Assembly (NCBI RefSeq): GCF_028898845.1
Contig: NZ_CP118574.1
Location: 1-64,000 of the forward strand
DNA: 64,000 nt
Direction: 5' to 3'
DNA from: Streptomyces sp. WZ-12
GTDB taxonomy: Bacteria > Actinomycetota > Actinomycetes > Streptomycetales > Streptomycetaceae
Part shown: one piece after another, positions 1 to 8,952 of the stretch
Numbering within the stretch: the stretch's first letter is position 1
Layout of the letters: each line of letters opens with the position of its first letter
Notes under the pieces: model-generated
Databases searched by the model: none
The model's input: only the letters and a program-made list of their open reading frames with translations
Told to the model about the DNA's origin: nothing
Program-made: the position numbers and the translations under genes

Positions 1-1105
1 GCGGGGATTCCGGGTCGACGGTGCTGTCCACCGCCAGCCGCATCGCGGTGGCGCGCGGACTGACACCGCTGCGGCGCGCTTGCGCGACGATGTCCGCAAC
101 GAGGTCGTTCATCAGGGTGGCAAGCGCGTCGAGCACCCGTTGAGGGCCAGGGCACTCGCGCGGACCGAACAGCACCTCCATCGAGGCTGACCCCCCGATC
201 CCGCCGATGAAATCGGGGACGACCACGACGTCCCGGGCTGCCAAAGCCTGTTCGGCATCCTCGGAGAGGCCACAGTTCGCCCCCACCACGACCGTCGAGA
301 CCTGGACCCGTGCCGCCTGCGCGGGGGTCAGCGCGTCGGCGGGGCCGGCGAGGATGAGCACATCGGCGGGCACGGTGAACAGCTGGGTCGCCCGGCCGCC
401 CGAGCCCATCGCCGGCACCGGGGTTCCGGGAGGAGAACCGAGCATGGCCGGGACGTCCACACCGGCCGGGTTGGCCACGGCGCCGTGCTCGTCGCCGACC
501 GCCACCACCCGGGCCCCGTCCTCACGGAGCGCGCACGCAGCACCGCGCCCGAGATTGCCGAATCCCTGTAGCGCAACGGTGAGCGTGTCGGTACATCGGG
601 CAGCGGCAATCGCGGCGTGGGCCAGCGCGTGCCCCGCGCGACGGGCCGACACCGGGATCCCACGGACAGGCGCCTCCAGCACGGCCATCCGCCGCTCGAA
701 CTCGTCATCGCTGAGCCGCTGAGCGGTCCTGATCGCGTACTTGATCGAGGGCAGCCCGACTGCCGCGGCATGCCGGTTGAGCTCCAACCAGCCGGTACCC
801 ATGTCCGGCCCCATGCTGTAGCGGGTGGCCAGCTCTTCGCGAAGGAACGCGATGAAGCGGCCCAACACCGCGCTCTTGGCCGGCGCGCCGGGATCGAGGT
901 CCAGTCCGCACTTGGCTCCGGCCACGTTGATGCCGAGCACCCGCTGCTTGAGCGCCATCCGGTCGGCGAGCGTACCCAAAGTGGCTGCGTCCAGCCCGGG
1001 TTGCAGCCGGCATCCCCCCGCGGCAATCCGTGGCCGGGCGCCGCGATAGACCAGCCAGCCCCGGGTGCCGTCGACCGGGTCGCCGTACTCGATCAGGTCT
1101 GTCAT
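1..1105 (-). CDS. Glu/Leu/Phe/Val-type amino acid dehydrogenase (C-terminus cut by window edge)
   Basis: The reading frame starts at ATG 1105 (MTDLIEYGDP) and runs off the left edge without a stop, about 368 residues visible. It has the dimerisation-type segment RPRIAAGGCRLQPG, the segment GINVAGAKCGLDLDP where the family's catalytic lysine lies, and the nucleotide-binding motif QGFGNLG. The helix DLVADIVAQARRSGVSP matches the C-terminal region of leucine dehydrogenases. The family oxidatively deaminates branched or aromatic amino acids to 2-oxo acids with NAD(P)+, or runs in reverse. Its ATG overlaps the stop of the upstream PLP enzyme (TGATG), so the two are probably translationally coupled. 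Given the neighbours it more likely supplies or consumes an unusual amino acid than serves general catabolism, but that is inference; the substrate cannot be read from sequence. Confidence 0.85.
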   Translation of the reverse strand, partial: MTDLIEYGDPVDGTRGWLVYRGARPRIAAGGCRLQPGLDAATLGTLADRMALKQRVLGINVAGAKCGLDLDPGAPAKSAVLGRFIAFLREELATRYSMGPDMGTGWLELNRHAAAVGLPSIKYAIRTAQRLSDDEFERRMAVLEAPVRGIPVSARRAGHALAHAAIAAARCTDTLTVALQGFGNLGRGAACALREDGARVVAVGDEHGAVANPAGVDVPAMLGSPPGTPVPAMGSGGRATQLFTVPADVLILAGPADALTPAQAARVQVSTVVVGANCGLSEDAEQALAARDVVVVPDFIGGIGGSASMEVLFGPRECPGPQRVLDALATLMNDLVADIVAQARRSGVSPRATAMRLAVDSTVDPESP

Positions 1106-2478
1106 CACAGCGAACTCCCTGTTGTCTCGTGCTCGGATTCGAGCGCAGCGGCAACGTCCGCGGCGGTCAGAACCGCCACCGGGAGCCCGTCGCGCAGTAC
1201 CACGCATGCGCCGTGCTCAGCGATGCGCGCCGCAGCGATGTCGAGTTGCTGGCCCCAACCGACCGTGGGCAGTGGGGCGATGAGGTGCTCCGCTACCGGC
1301 GCGTCCAACCGCGCCCGGCCGGTCGCGACCCGTACGGCGATGTCGTGTTGGGCGACGAATCCCACGATCTCCGGCAACCGGATCGGTGGCCTGGCCGCGC
1401 TCACCGCCAGGTGGTCGATCCCCACGTCGCGCATCCGCCGCAGTGCGGCCGCGAGCTGTTCCTGCGGTGCCATCACGGGAAAGTCGTGGCCGGCGGCGGC
1501 CGCTACCGGCACGCCATCGGCCGGCTCGGTGAAACCGCGCCCGGCCAGCCAGTCGTCGTCGAAGATCGTGGTGAGGTACCCCCGGCCGGAATCCGGGATC
1601 AACACGACGATGACCGCGTCCGGCCCGGCGCGCTCGGCCACCCGCAGCGCCGCGGCGACAGCCATTCCGCCGGAGCCGCCGGTGAGGATGCCCTCCGCCC
1701 GGGCAAGGCGGCGGGTTACCCGGATGGCCTCGGCGTCGCCGATGGTCAGTATCTCGTCCGGCACGGCCGGGTCGAACGCGGCGGGAATGCTCGGTTGTCC
1801 GACGCCCTCCACGTAGTACGGCCGCACCTCGTCACCGCTGTACGCCGACCCCAGCGGGTCGACCCCGATCACCCGCACCGCACCCGCCGACACCTCGTGC
1901 AGGTACCTGCCGACACCGGAAACCGTGCCACCGGTCCCCAACCCGGCGACGAAGTGCGTCAGTTGTCCTTGGGTCTGTTCCCAGACCTCCGGCCCGGTGG
2001 CGGCGTAGTGCGCCGCCGGGTTGGCCGGGTTGTTGTACTGGTCGATGCAGTGGGCTCCGGGGATCTCGGCGGCCATCCGGGCGGCGACGTTGCGGTAGAA
2101 GCGGGGATGGGTCATGGGAACGGCGGCCGGGCAGACCACCACCTCGGCGCCGTAGGCCCGTAGCGCGGCGATCTTGTTCGGTGAGACCTTGTCGGGGCAG
2201 GTGAACACGCACCGGTAGCCGCGTTGGGCGGCGACAAGGGCCAGTCCGATCCCGGTGTTGCCCGACGTCGGCTCGACGATGGTGCCGCCGGGGCGCAGGC
2301 TGCCGTCGCGCTCGGCGGCCGTGACCATGCCGACCGCGATCCGGTCCTTGGCCGAACCACCGGGATTGAACTGCTCCAGCTTGGCCAGGACCAGGGGACC
2401 TGAGTCGTCGACGACGGAGGCCAGCCGCACCAGCGGTGTCTGGCCGACCAGGTCGAGCATCGAGTCGTGAAATCGCAT
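1105..2478 (-). CDS. PLP-dependent cysteine synthase / cystathionine beta-synthase-like enzyme with CBS domains
   Basis: This is a fold-type II PLP enzyme of 457 residues. The PLP lysine is in GGSAKDR (Lys44 from the chosen start), the substrate loop is PTSGNTGIGLA, and the phosphate-binding loop is GLGTGGT. After about residue 320 there is a region that reads as a pair of CBS domains, so the architecture is that of cystathionine beta-synthase and its actinobacterial relatives. Such enzymes do beta-replacement on serine or O-activated serine. I chose ATG 2478 because AAGGGGAG lies just upstream; an in-frame start 15 codons earlier has no such site. The stop overlaps the dehydrogenase start. 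In this cluster it could make cysteine, cystathionine or an unusual beta-substituted alanine; a dedicated biosynthetic role is my inference. Confidence 0.9.
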   Translation of the reverse strand: MRFHDSMLDLVGQTPLVRLASVVDDSGPLVLAKLEQFNPGGSAKDRIAVGMVTAAERDGSLRPGGTIVEPTSGNTGIGLALVAAQRGYRCVFTCPDKVSPNKIAALRAYGAEVVVCPAAVPMTHPRFYRNVAARMAAEIPGAHCIDQYNNPANPAAHYAATGPEVWEQTQGQLTHFVAGLGTGGTVSGVGRYLHEVSAGAVRVIGVDPLGSAYSGDEVRPYYVEGVGQPSIPAAFDPAVPDEILTIGDAEAIRVTRRLARAEGILTGGSGGMAVAAALRVAERAGPDAVIVVLIPDSGRGYLTTIFDDDWLAGRGFTEPADGVPVAAAAGHDFPVMAPQEQLAAALRRMRDVGIDHLAVSAARPPIRLPEIVGFVAQHDIAVRVATGRARLDAPVAEHLIAPLPTVGWGQQLDIAAARIAEHGACVVLRDGLPVAVLTAADVAAALESEHETTGSSL

Positions 2479-2533
2479 TGCTCTCCCCTTCTTCGCCGGT
2501 CGGGACGATCGGATCCCCAGCACCGGCGAACGG

Positions 2534-4171
2534 TCACAGGTGTCGGTACGGGGTCAGGATTCTGCGGCTGGTGCGCACGGCGAGGAGCGACGGGCCCGGG
2601 TGGGCGAGTGCCTTGGCCAGGCCGGTGCGCACCTCGGTGGCCGTGGTCGCGGAGAGCCCGAGTGCGCCGTAGGCCGCGGCCAGTTGAGGGAAGTCAGGGT
2701 TCGTCAGGTCAGTGGCGATACCGCGATCGGGGTAGCGCTGCTGCTGGTGCAGTCGGATGGTGCCGAGCGAGGCGTTGTCCGACACCACGAACACCACGGG
2801 GAGACGGCGCTCGCACACGGTGGCGAGCTCGCCACCGTTCATGGCGAAACCGCCGTCGCCGACGATGACCACGGTCGGCACCGCGCGGGAACGCGCCGCG
2901 ACGGCCAGCGCCGCACCGGGGGCGAATCCCATTGCGCTGGAGTCGATCCCCACCAGCCTGCCGTTGTCGGCGAACCGGAGGAAGCGGTAGATCCAGCTGG
3001 TGAAAGTGCCGGAGTCGACGATCACCGTCACGGCGCCCGCGGTCAACTCGTCCAGTGCCGAGGCGATCTCACCGACCGTCACGGTTTCCGAGTCCGGTGG
3101 GATCCACCTGGCGTTGTCTTCCTCGATGGCGTGCAACCCATCGCGCCATCGGCCGCGGCTGTTCGGCAACTGGTGTGGGGGGCCGGCCCTGGCCAGCCGT
3201 CCGAGAAAGTCCACCGGGTCCATCGCGAACCCGGCGGTGACCCGGTGGTACCGGCCGATACGAGCCGGGTCCGGGTAGACGTGCACCAGCGCCTGGTCCG
3301 GCTCCGGGCCGCGTGGGAAGCGCAGCCGTCTCGTCGTGGTCTGCCCCAACCGAGTGCCCACCGCGAGGACGAGGTCGGCGCGGTCGAACTCGGCGAGTTG
3401 CTTCGGCTGCGTGGAGTTGTGCAAGTGGCCCGCGTAGCAAGGATGGTGATTGTCCAGCAGATGCTGGTTCTTGTTGCTGGTGACCACCGGGAGTCCGTGC
3501 CGTTGCGCGATCTGCCGCAGCAGGGTCCGGCCGTTCACCGTGTCGAGCGTCGAACCGGCCAGCAGCAGCGGCCGTTGGGCCGAGGCGAGCAGATCGTGGA
3601 CCGCTTCGAAGTCCCGTTCGTCGGGGACCGTGTGTCCCAAGGTGACCCGGCCGGCCGGCGGGTCGGCCCCTCCGCGGTCGAACACGTCCTCCGGTACGTG
3701 TACCACCACCGGCCCCGGTGTCGCCGACTCGGCCACCCGGAACGCCCGCCGGACGGTCTCACCGGTGGCCGCGGGGTCGTAGAGCGTCAACACCTCCTTG
3801 GCCACATCGCTCAACGGCCTGCCGGACTGGAACGACTCGCGCCCCAGGTCCCTGGTGGGAACATCGCCCACCAACACCACCAGCGGGGTGGCGTCTTCGG
3901 CTGCGGCGTGCACCGCAATCGCCGCGTTGGCCGCGCCGGGGGCTCGACTGACCAGGCACACACCCGCCCGGCCGGTCAGCTTGGCATCGGCGAGAGCAGC
4001 GAACCCGGCGGACCCCTCGTGTCGGCACCCCAGCACGTCGACCTCGCAGTCGTACAGTGCGTCGAGCAACGGCAGATAGCTCTCCCCGGCCACGCAGAAG
4101 ATCCGGTCCACGTGATGCGCCCGCAGGCTCTGCACCATGGTGCCGGCGACCGTCCGGTCGGGCGTGGGCAT
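2534..4171 (-). CDS. Thiamine-diphosphate-dependent decarboxylase/carboligase (acetolactate synthase-like)
   Basis: 545 residues with the three-domain ThDP layout. The N-terminal Pyr domain has the catalytic glutamate context CRHEGSAGFAALADA. The C-terminal domain has the metal/ThDP motif starting VGDGGFAMNGGELAT and ending at the asparagine in SDNAS. The length is normal for the acetolactate synthase, benzoylformate decarboxylase and sulfopyruvate decarboxylase superfamily. It starts at ATG 4171, which overlaps the stop of the upstream substrate-binding protein gene (TGATG). Next to an amino-acid dehydrogenase that can make 2-oxo acids, a 2-oxo acid decarboxylase or carboligase role is plausible. 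The substrate is not identifiable, and catalytic acetolactate synthase is unlikely because no regulatory subunit is nearby. Confidence 0.85.
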   Translation of the reverse strand: MPTPDRTVAGTMVQSLRAHHVDRIFCVAGESYLPLLDALYDCEVDVLGCRHEGSAGFAALADAKLTGRAGVCLVSRAPGAANAAIAVHAAAEDATPLVVLVGDVPTRDLGRESFQSGRPLSDVAKEVLTLYDPAATGETVRRAFRVAESATPGPVVVHVPEDVFDRGGADPPAGRVTLGHTVPDERDFEAVHDLLASAQRPLLLAGSTLDTVNGRTLLRQIAQRHGLPVVTSNKNQHLLDNHHPCYAGHLHNSTQPKQLAEFDRADLVLAVGTRLGQTTTRRLRFPRGPEPDQALVHVYPDPARIGRYHRVTAGFAMDPVDFLGRLARAGPPHQLPNSRGRWRDGLHAIEEDNARWIPPDSETVTVGEIASALDELTAGAVTVIVDSGTFTSWIYRFLRFADNGRLVGIDSSAMGFAPGAALAVAARSRAVPTVVIVGDGGFAMNGGELATVCERRLPVVFVVSDNASLGTIRLHQQQRYPDRGIATDLTNPDFPQLAAAYGALGLSATTATEVRTGLAKALAHPGPSLLAVRTSRRILTPYRHL

Positions 4172-5403
4172 CAGAGTTCGTTTGCTGAGCGTGCCGGAAC
4201 GTACTGCGCCGTGGCCTTGTCGGACGGGTAGATGATCGCCGACTCGTCGAATCCCTGCCCCTGCTTCTGATACTGCAGCAGCACCAGTTCGGGCGCTGCG
4301 TGGTGCCAGTGGGCCGGCCCACGCTCGTACCGGATGGGGCCTCGCCAGGTCGGGAACTCCATCGCCTCCATCGCGTCGATCATGTCGTCGCGGTCGGTGG
4401 ACCGTGCCGCTCGGCTGGCGGCGGCGACGATGGTGACATCGGTGAAATGAGTCAACGCCGTGTCCGGCGGGAAATCCCCGTACCGTTGGCGATAGCGCTC
4501 GGTGAACCAGCGTCCGATCTCGGACATCTCCGGCCACGACGGGCGGTACTGCATGGCAGGCCACATCGCGCCGACACCCGCGTCTCCGGCGAGCCGCCAG
4601 AAGTCGTTGGACCGCAACGGATAACTGAAGGGGACCATGAGCGGCGTGCCCGGAAGCAGGCCGGCCTCCGCCGCAGCGTGCATGATCTGGTAGTTGGTCC
4701 GCACCACGCCGCCGTTGATGAACAGATCTGGCTGGTAGTCCCGGATCTGCCCCAGCAGGTCTCCGAAGTCGGGTGCGCCGTCCTGCTCGAAGTCCAGGCG
4801 CAGGAACTCCATCCCATGCCGCGTACGGCCGTACTGTTCCAGAACGTCCCCGGTGTGGAGGCCGAAGGCGGTGTCGGCACACACCATCCCGACGGTGCGG
4901 ATGCCCAGTTGAGCCGCGAAGTCCAGCATCAACGGCACGCGGTCCGCCACGCTGAAGTACGAACGGAAGACGTTACGCCGCTTCTGCGCGGTGATCTCGC
5001 TGTAGCCGTTCTCGACGAAGATGGGAATGTTGTACTTCGTCGCCACGTCGACCACCCACGGGGTCGTCCGCAGATGCCACTGCCCCATCACCGCCACCAC
5101 ATCGTCGACGAGAGCGAGCTTGGCCATCTGCCCTGCCGCGGAGCGGAACATGCCCTCCGTCGCCGCCGTGGCCTGGTCGTCGTAGAGCACCAGCTCGATC
5201 CCCCGGCTGTCGCGAGCGCCGCCGTGCTCACGCACATACTCCACACCTAAACAAGCACCCCGCACCACCAGTTCCCCTGCCGAGCCGTCCCCCGGCTCAC
5301 CCAGCGGCGTGATGATGCCTATCCGGACCGGGTCGGAGCCCGCGCCCTCGTTCACATCGCGCACCAACGCATGTGCGCGCTCCAGGTGGGAACTCTGCGA
5401 CAT
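4171..5403 (-). CDS. Periplasmic-binding-protein-like amide/amino-acid-binding protein without signal peptide
   Basis: 410 residues of the Peripla_BP_6 type, the family of LivJ, AmiC and the urea/amide binding proteins. The core begins VRIGIITPLGEPGDGSAGE at about residue 25, and a hinge-type segment with FINGGVVRTNYQIM follows later. The N-terminus (MSQSSHLERAHALVRDVNEG) is hydrophilic, with no signal peptide or lipobox, and no ABC permease or ATPase gene lies beside it. It is therefore probably cytoplasmic, like AmiC, which senses amides. It sits in the middle of a coupled operon, which suggests a ligand-sensing or ligand-carrying role for the pathway; that is inference. Confidence 0.8.
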   Translation of the reverse strand: MSQSSHLERAHALVRDVNEGAGSDPVRIGIITPLGEPGDGSAGELVVRGACLGVEYVREHGGARDSRGIELVLYDDQATAATEGMFRSAAGQMAKLALVDDVVAVMGQWHLRTTPWVVDVATKYNIPIFVENGYSEITAQKRRNVFRSYFSVADRVPLMLDFAAQLGIRTVGMVCADTAFGLHTGDVLEQYGRTRHGMEFLRLDFEQDGAPDFGDLLGQIRDYQPDLFINGGVVRTNYQIMHAAAEAGLLPGTPLMVPFSYPLRSNDFWRLAGDAGVGAMWPAMQYRPSWPEMSEIGRWFTERYRQRYGDFPPDTALTHFTDVTIVAAASRAARSTDRDDMIDAMEAMEFPTWRGPIRYERGPAHWHHAAPELVLLQYQKQGQGFDESAIIYPSDKATAQYVPARSANEL

Positions 5404-5420
5404 CTTCTACTCCCTTGATC

Positions 5421-6575
5421 TCAGGATTCGCGCGGAATGGCGAACTCGTCGAGGTAATCGGAGAAGCGGTCGGCCAGTTGGCCGGCGCGCAGCCCGAACT
5501 GCTCTGCGTCATAGGCATGTTGGCTTCGGGCTTGGCCTGCGGACAGGTAGCCATTCATGCGCCGCCGCGCCGCGTCGGTGAGCGAAAGTCCTACGGCGGC
5601 GCATATTTCCGCCACCACCGCCATCGGATCGGCGACCAGGTCGGCGTACCGGATGTCCAGGGGAGGCCGACTGAACGGGCCTGATCCTCGGCGCAGGCCC
5701 TCCAGCACCGGCGTGACCCGCTCCAGCCAGTAGCGGCCGATCTCCTGGTCATCCACGGAGTCCGTGCTGGCGCCGCGCACGACGGAGGTCAGACTGCACA
5801 CGCTCGGCACTGCCACCGCGGGGGAGCGATGCATACGGACGACCGCGGCGTCTGGGTACACCGCGGCCAGGTCGTCCAGGTGCCAGAGGTGCGACGGACC
5901 CTTCAGCAGCACATGCTCACCGGGGATCCGGTCCAGCAGAACCTGCAACTGCGTTCGGTGGTACTGGTAAATCGGCACCATAGATTGCCGATCCAGCCAT
6001 TTCACATAGCTCGGCACGCGATATCGCAGCGCGAAAATCGGGTCGCAGAACGTGTTCCCGGTCAACCGGTGACATTCTTCGGGGGATTCCACATGCAGCG
6101 GGTGAATGTACTTGAACTTCGGGGCGATCCGATCGTACTCGGCGACGTAGCCCGCACACTGGGCGATCAGATCCTCGGGAGGATCGCGGCGGGCGGGAGC
6201 CATCAACTCCCACAGCGCCGGGGCCCGGATATCGGGATGCTGAGCGAGTAAGTTCTGCAGGAACGTCGTTCCGGTACGCAGCATTCCGGTGATGATTATC
6301 GGCCGTAACGGCCGACGCGTCACCTCGGGGCGCTCGGCTATCCGATGACTCGTCTCCAGTTGCTCGACAAGCGATCGGACCAGCGATCGCTGCGCCCTGA
6401 CACGCCCCCTCGACGTCAGTCGAGCTTCTCCATCAAGCGAGCGAACAAGTTGCTCCAAGGACCCGAGATGGCATAACTCTGTCTCGTAGTCGCCGGCGAC
6501 ACGACGCGCGGTTCGCACTATCGTGTCCGTACTTAAAGCAGGCCGCTCGGTTGGAGTGTCCCCCGCTAAACCCAT
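5421..6575 (-). CDS. PAPS-dependent sulfotransferase family protein
   Basis: 384 residues of the Sulfotransfer_3 type. The 5'-phosphosulfate loop is TGMLRTGTTFLQNLL and the 3'-phosphate-binding strand and helix is VVRMHRSPAVAVPS. The family moves the sulfuryl group of PAPS to a hydroxyl or amine. I start it at ATG 6575 (MGLAGDTPTE), because GGGAG lies eight bases upstream; an in-frame ATG 11 codons earlier lacks a ribosome site. It lies 17 bases upstream of the binding-protein gene and is the first gene of the coupled run down to position 1. Its acceptor is unknown; the presence of a cysteine-synthase-like enzyme in the same run makes sulfur chemistry a shared theme, though this may be coincidence. 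Confidence 0.85.
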   Translation of the reverse strand: MGLAGDTPTERPALSTDTIVRTARRVAGDYETELCHLGSLEQLVRSLDGEARLTSRGRVRAQRSLVRSLVEQLETSHRIAERPEVTRRPLRPIIITGMLRTGTTFLQNLLAQHPDIRAPALWELMAPARRDPPEDLIAQCAGYVAEYDRIAPKFKYIHPLHVESPEECHRLTGNTFCDPIFALRYRVPSYVKWLDRQSMVPIYQYHRTQLQVLLDRIPGEHVLLKGPSHLWHLDDLAAVYPDAAVVRMHRSPAVAVPSVCSLTSVVRGASTDSVDDQEIGRYWLERVTPVLEGLRRGSGPFSRPPLDIRYADLVADPMAVVAEICAAVGLSLTDAARRRMNGYLSAGQARSQHAYDAEQFGLRAGQLADRFSDYLDEFAIPRES

Positions 6576-6953
6576 GCGAAATCTCCCGATCGCGATAAGA
6601 CGCGGCAATGATGACGGTCGTACGTATCGGTGTCGAGATAAGTGTATAACGAAAACCTGGAAGAAGTACCGCTTGGATGCAAGGAATCGTAGGCAGCCAA
6701 GTCTGCGTCCGGCGAACCCTCCTCAACTTGAGGCTCGGCAGGGTGCGACAACCCTTGCAATACGGCATGAGTCGAAGGGCGCCAGGGGGAGAAATTCCAG
6801 ATACGAGGCGGATCGACCAGCGTTGTCGCCACCAACTCACCGAAGGAGAGAAGTCAGATTCGCGATACCCGCCAGATCAGGTCGACTGAGTACTCGAAAA
6901 TGCAAGTGATCTCTAACGCGAGGCGGAGCAATATCACCGCGACGGCCTCGGCC
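6576..6953 (-). promoter_or_regulatory. Intergenic region, probable promoter of the 6575-to-1 operon
   Basis: About 380 bases of noticeably lower GC than the flanking genes, with no convincing reading frame on either strand. It lies upstream of the sulfotransferase and downstream of the EamA exporter, so the operon promoter is likely here. I could not define -10 or -35 boxes. Confidence 0.4.
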
Positions 6954-7862
6954 TCATCGTCCGCGCAGCTCAAGTGCGACCGCGCCGAGCACCAGGACTC
7001 CTCCGACAAGTGCACCGACCCAGAGCGATTCGTCAAGCACGGTCGCGCCGATCACGGCGCCGACCAGCGGCGTGACGTAGGCGTAGGTACTGACCAGTGG
7101 CGCCGGCGTGTTCTCCAATAGACGCGTATAGAGCATGAAGCCGACGAGCGAGTCAAAGACGAGCAGAAACACCGCCGCCCCGGCCGACGTCCAGCTGACA
7201 TCCGACCACCGTGCCGGGTCAAACTCACCGAGCGAGAGAGCGACCAGCAACAACACGCTCCCGCCGGAAATCAACTGAACCGCGCTGGCGACCACTCGAT
7301 CGACCGGCTGACCGACATTCGCCGTTACCAGGCTTCCCGCGGCCCACAGGATCGGCGCGACGCAGAACGCGGCGACCGCCCACGGCGTCCCGCCGATCGC
7401 GGCGTCCGGCGCCGTCAGCACTACGATCACGATGCCGCCGAACCCCGCTACCAGGCGGACCAGCGACGCGAGCGATACACGGGTTCCGATCAACCCGCTC
7501 AGCAGCACCACCCACAGCGGGATCGCCGCAGCAAGGATCGCCCCAAGGCTGGCGGTCACCGCGGTCAGCGCCACCGTCGCGAGCCCTTGCCCGCCCACCA
7601 GCAGCAGCACACCGGCGACCGCGAGGGGCCAGAGTTGTCGCACACGCGGTGGTCGAGAACGCCCACGCGCGGCACCAGCGAGCACGACCCCAGCGACCAA
7701 GAAGATCAGTGCCGCTCCGCCGAGCGGCGGCACGCTGGCGACCATCAGCTTCATCGCCGGAATCGCCGATCCCCAACACCCGTAGAGCGCGAGCAGCAGG
7801 AGCACAGTGCGGTCAGGAGGCGCCCCTGCCGCCCGTCCGCTCACCGAGGTCTCAATGATCAC
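6954..7862 (-). CDS. EamA/DMT-family transporter (probable exporter)
   Basis: 302 residues with about ten hydrophobic segments in two repeated halves, the layout of the drug/metabolite transporter (EamA) family. The first half carries VTASLGAILAAAIPLWVVLL and the second TPAPLVSTYAYVTPLVGAVI, which is the conserved repeat signature. I prefer GTG 7862 (VIIETSVSGR) because GGGAG is seven bases upstream; an ATG 20 codons earlier would add a cysteine-rich stretch unlike the family. The proteins move amino acids and small metabolites through the inner membrane. Placed between an amino-acid methyltransferase and the operon below, it is a plausible exporter of the pathway product. Confidence 0.85.
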   Translation of the reverse strand: MIIETSVSGRAAGAPPDRTVLLLLALYGCWGSAIPAMKLMVASVPPLGGAALIFLVAGVVLAGAARGRSRPPRVRQLWPLAVAGVLLLVGGQGLATVALTAVTASLGAILAAAIPLWVVLLSGLIGTRVSLASLVRLVAGFGGIVIVVLTAPDAAIGGTPWAVAAFCVAPILWAAGSLVTANVGQPVDRVVASAVQLISGGSVLLLVALSLGEFDPARWSDVSWTSAGAAVFLLVFDSLVGFMLYTRLLENTPAPLVSTYAYVTPLVGAVIGATVLDESLWVGALVGGVLVLGAVALELRGR

Positions 7863-7968
7863 CGCGAAGCTCCCAAGATCCTTGCAGTCAACACACGCTC
7901 GTCCATGCGCCCTGCAAAGCACCGCAGTGACCGGCCGGTTGATCGCTTGCCTGCATACTCCAGGAAAA

Positions 7969-8952
7969 TCACGTCATTTCCAGGAGTAGAAGCGAGTATT
8001 TCACGGCTGATTCTTCGCAGGCTTCCATGATGCGCATACCTGTCGAATCTAGCAGCTCGTCGAGCTCGTCCGGTTTGAACTTATGAGACGTGTCGACGGT
8101 TACCCGCTCGCCCGCCTTGATGACTCCTCGAAGGTTCAGGTCGGCAAGGCAGAACTCGATGTCAGATCTTGGCCAGATCTGCGCTTCCATGCGGAAGGCA
8201 TCCGTGTTGTACGTCAATCTGCTGTCGAATGCGAATGGATCGAAATCGCCGTGAAACATGCGATTCAAGCACGTTAGCCTATTGGTCAAGAAATTATGCC
8301 AGAGGTCGTACCCGGGCGGATCGTTGTACGCCGTTTCCAGCAGCGAGCGAGGCTTGTCGAAGTCGACGCCGACCAGCATGAGATCACCGCACCGGCCTGC
8401 TGCCCTGATGCTTTTCAGTAGCTCGCGACGCTTCTCTTCGCTCATGTTTCCTAGCGAGCTACCCATGAACAAGAATAATCGCGACGCTTTCGGTCGCCGC
8501 TCGACGACGCTCAGGCCGCTATGGTAATCACCGGCGATCGGGGCAATTTCAAGTCCGTCAATAGAATCGGCAAGCCGAGCGGACGTCTTTCTCAGCATTT
8601 CCTCTGACACATCGATCGGCACATATTTCAGCGGCGCCCGAGATTCTGCCGACATCCGGTTCAGTAGAAGTTCGGACTTCGTGGCCGTGCCGCAACCCAA
8701 TTCGACTACCTCGCTCACGTTCGCAAGATCGCAAATCGAGTTGACGTTGCGCGTCAAGAGTTCCCATTCGGCATGGTACGGGTAATAGGTTTTCAGGTCG
8801 CAGATTTGCGCATAAAGCTCGGAACCGCGTTCGTCGTATCCATACACGGTCGGGATTAGGCGCGGAACTCCCGAAAGGCCCGATATAAGGTCTCGGACCT
8901 CGCTCGTGGCATCATCTACCCGCACATCGATCAGATCATTGACCACACTCAT
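7969..8952 (-). CDS. EgtD-like amino-acid N-alpha-methyltransferase
   Basis: 327 residues of the EgtD family (Methyltransf_33), which adds methyl groups from SAM to the alpha-amino group of histidine (EgtD, ergothioneine) or other amino acids such as 4-dimethylallyltryptophan (EasF). The family start SGVPRLIPTVYGYDERGSELYAQI is partly visible, followed by the Rossmann motif VVELGCGTATKSELLL, and FLFMGSSLGNMSEEKR matches the helix of the active-site pocket. Start ATG 8952 is preceded by a weak GGATGG. Base use is far more AT-rich than the neighbours and includes rare codons such as ATA, a sign of recent acquisition. No EgtB or EgtC is beside it, so ergothioneine synthesis is not supported; methylation of a pathway amino acid is more likely. 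Confidence 0.85.
   Translation of the reverse strand: MSVVNDLIDVRVDDATSEVRDLISGLSGVPRLIPTVYGYDERGSELYAQICDLKTYYPYHAEWELLTRNVNSICDLANVSEVVELGCGTATKSELLLNRMSAESRAPLKYVPIDVSEEMLRKTSARLADSIDGLEIAPIAGDYHSGLSVVERRPKASRLFLFMGSSLGNMSEEKRRELLKSIRAAGRCGDLMLVGVDFDKPRSLLETAYNDPPGYDLWHNFLTNRLTCLNRMFHGDFDPFAFDSRLTYNTDAFRMEAQIWPRSDIEFCLADLNLRGVIKAGERVTVDTSHKFKPDELDELLDSTGMRIMEACEESAVKYSLLLLEMT

Noticed and set aside
2534..4171. Housekeeping acetolactate synthase large subunit
   Set aside because: No small regulatory subunit (ilvN) or ilvC beside it, and it is coupled to unrelated pathway genes.
7969..8952. Ergothioneine cluster
   Set aside because: Only the EgtD-like gene is present; EgtB, EgtC and EgtE are absent within the window and the neighbours do not fit.
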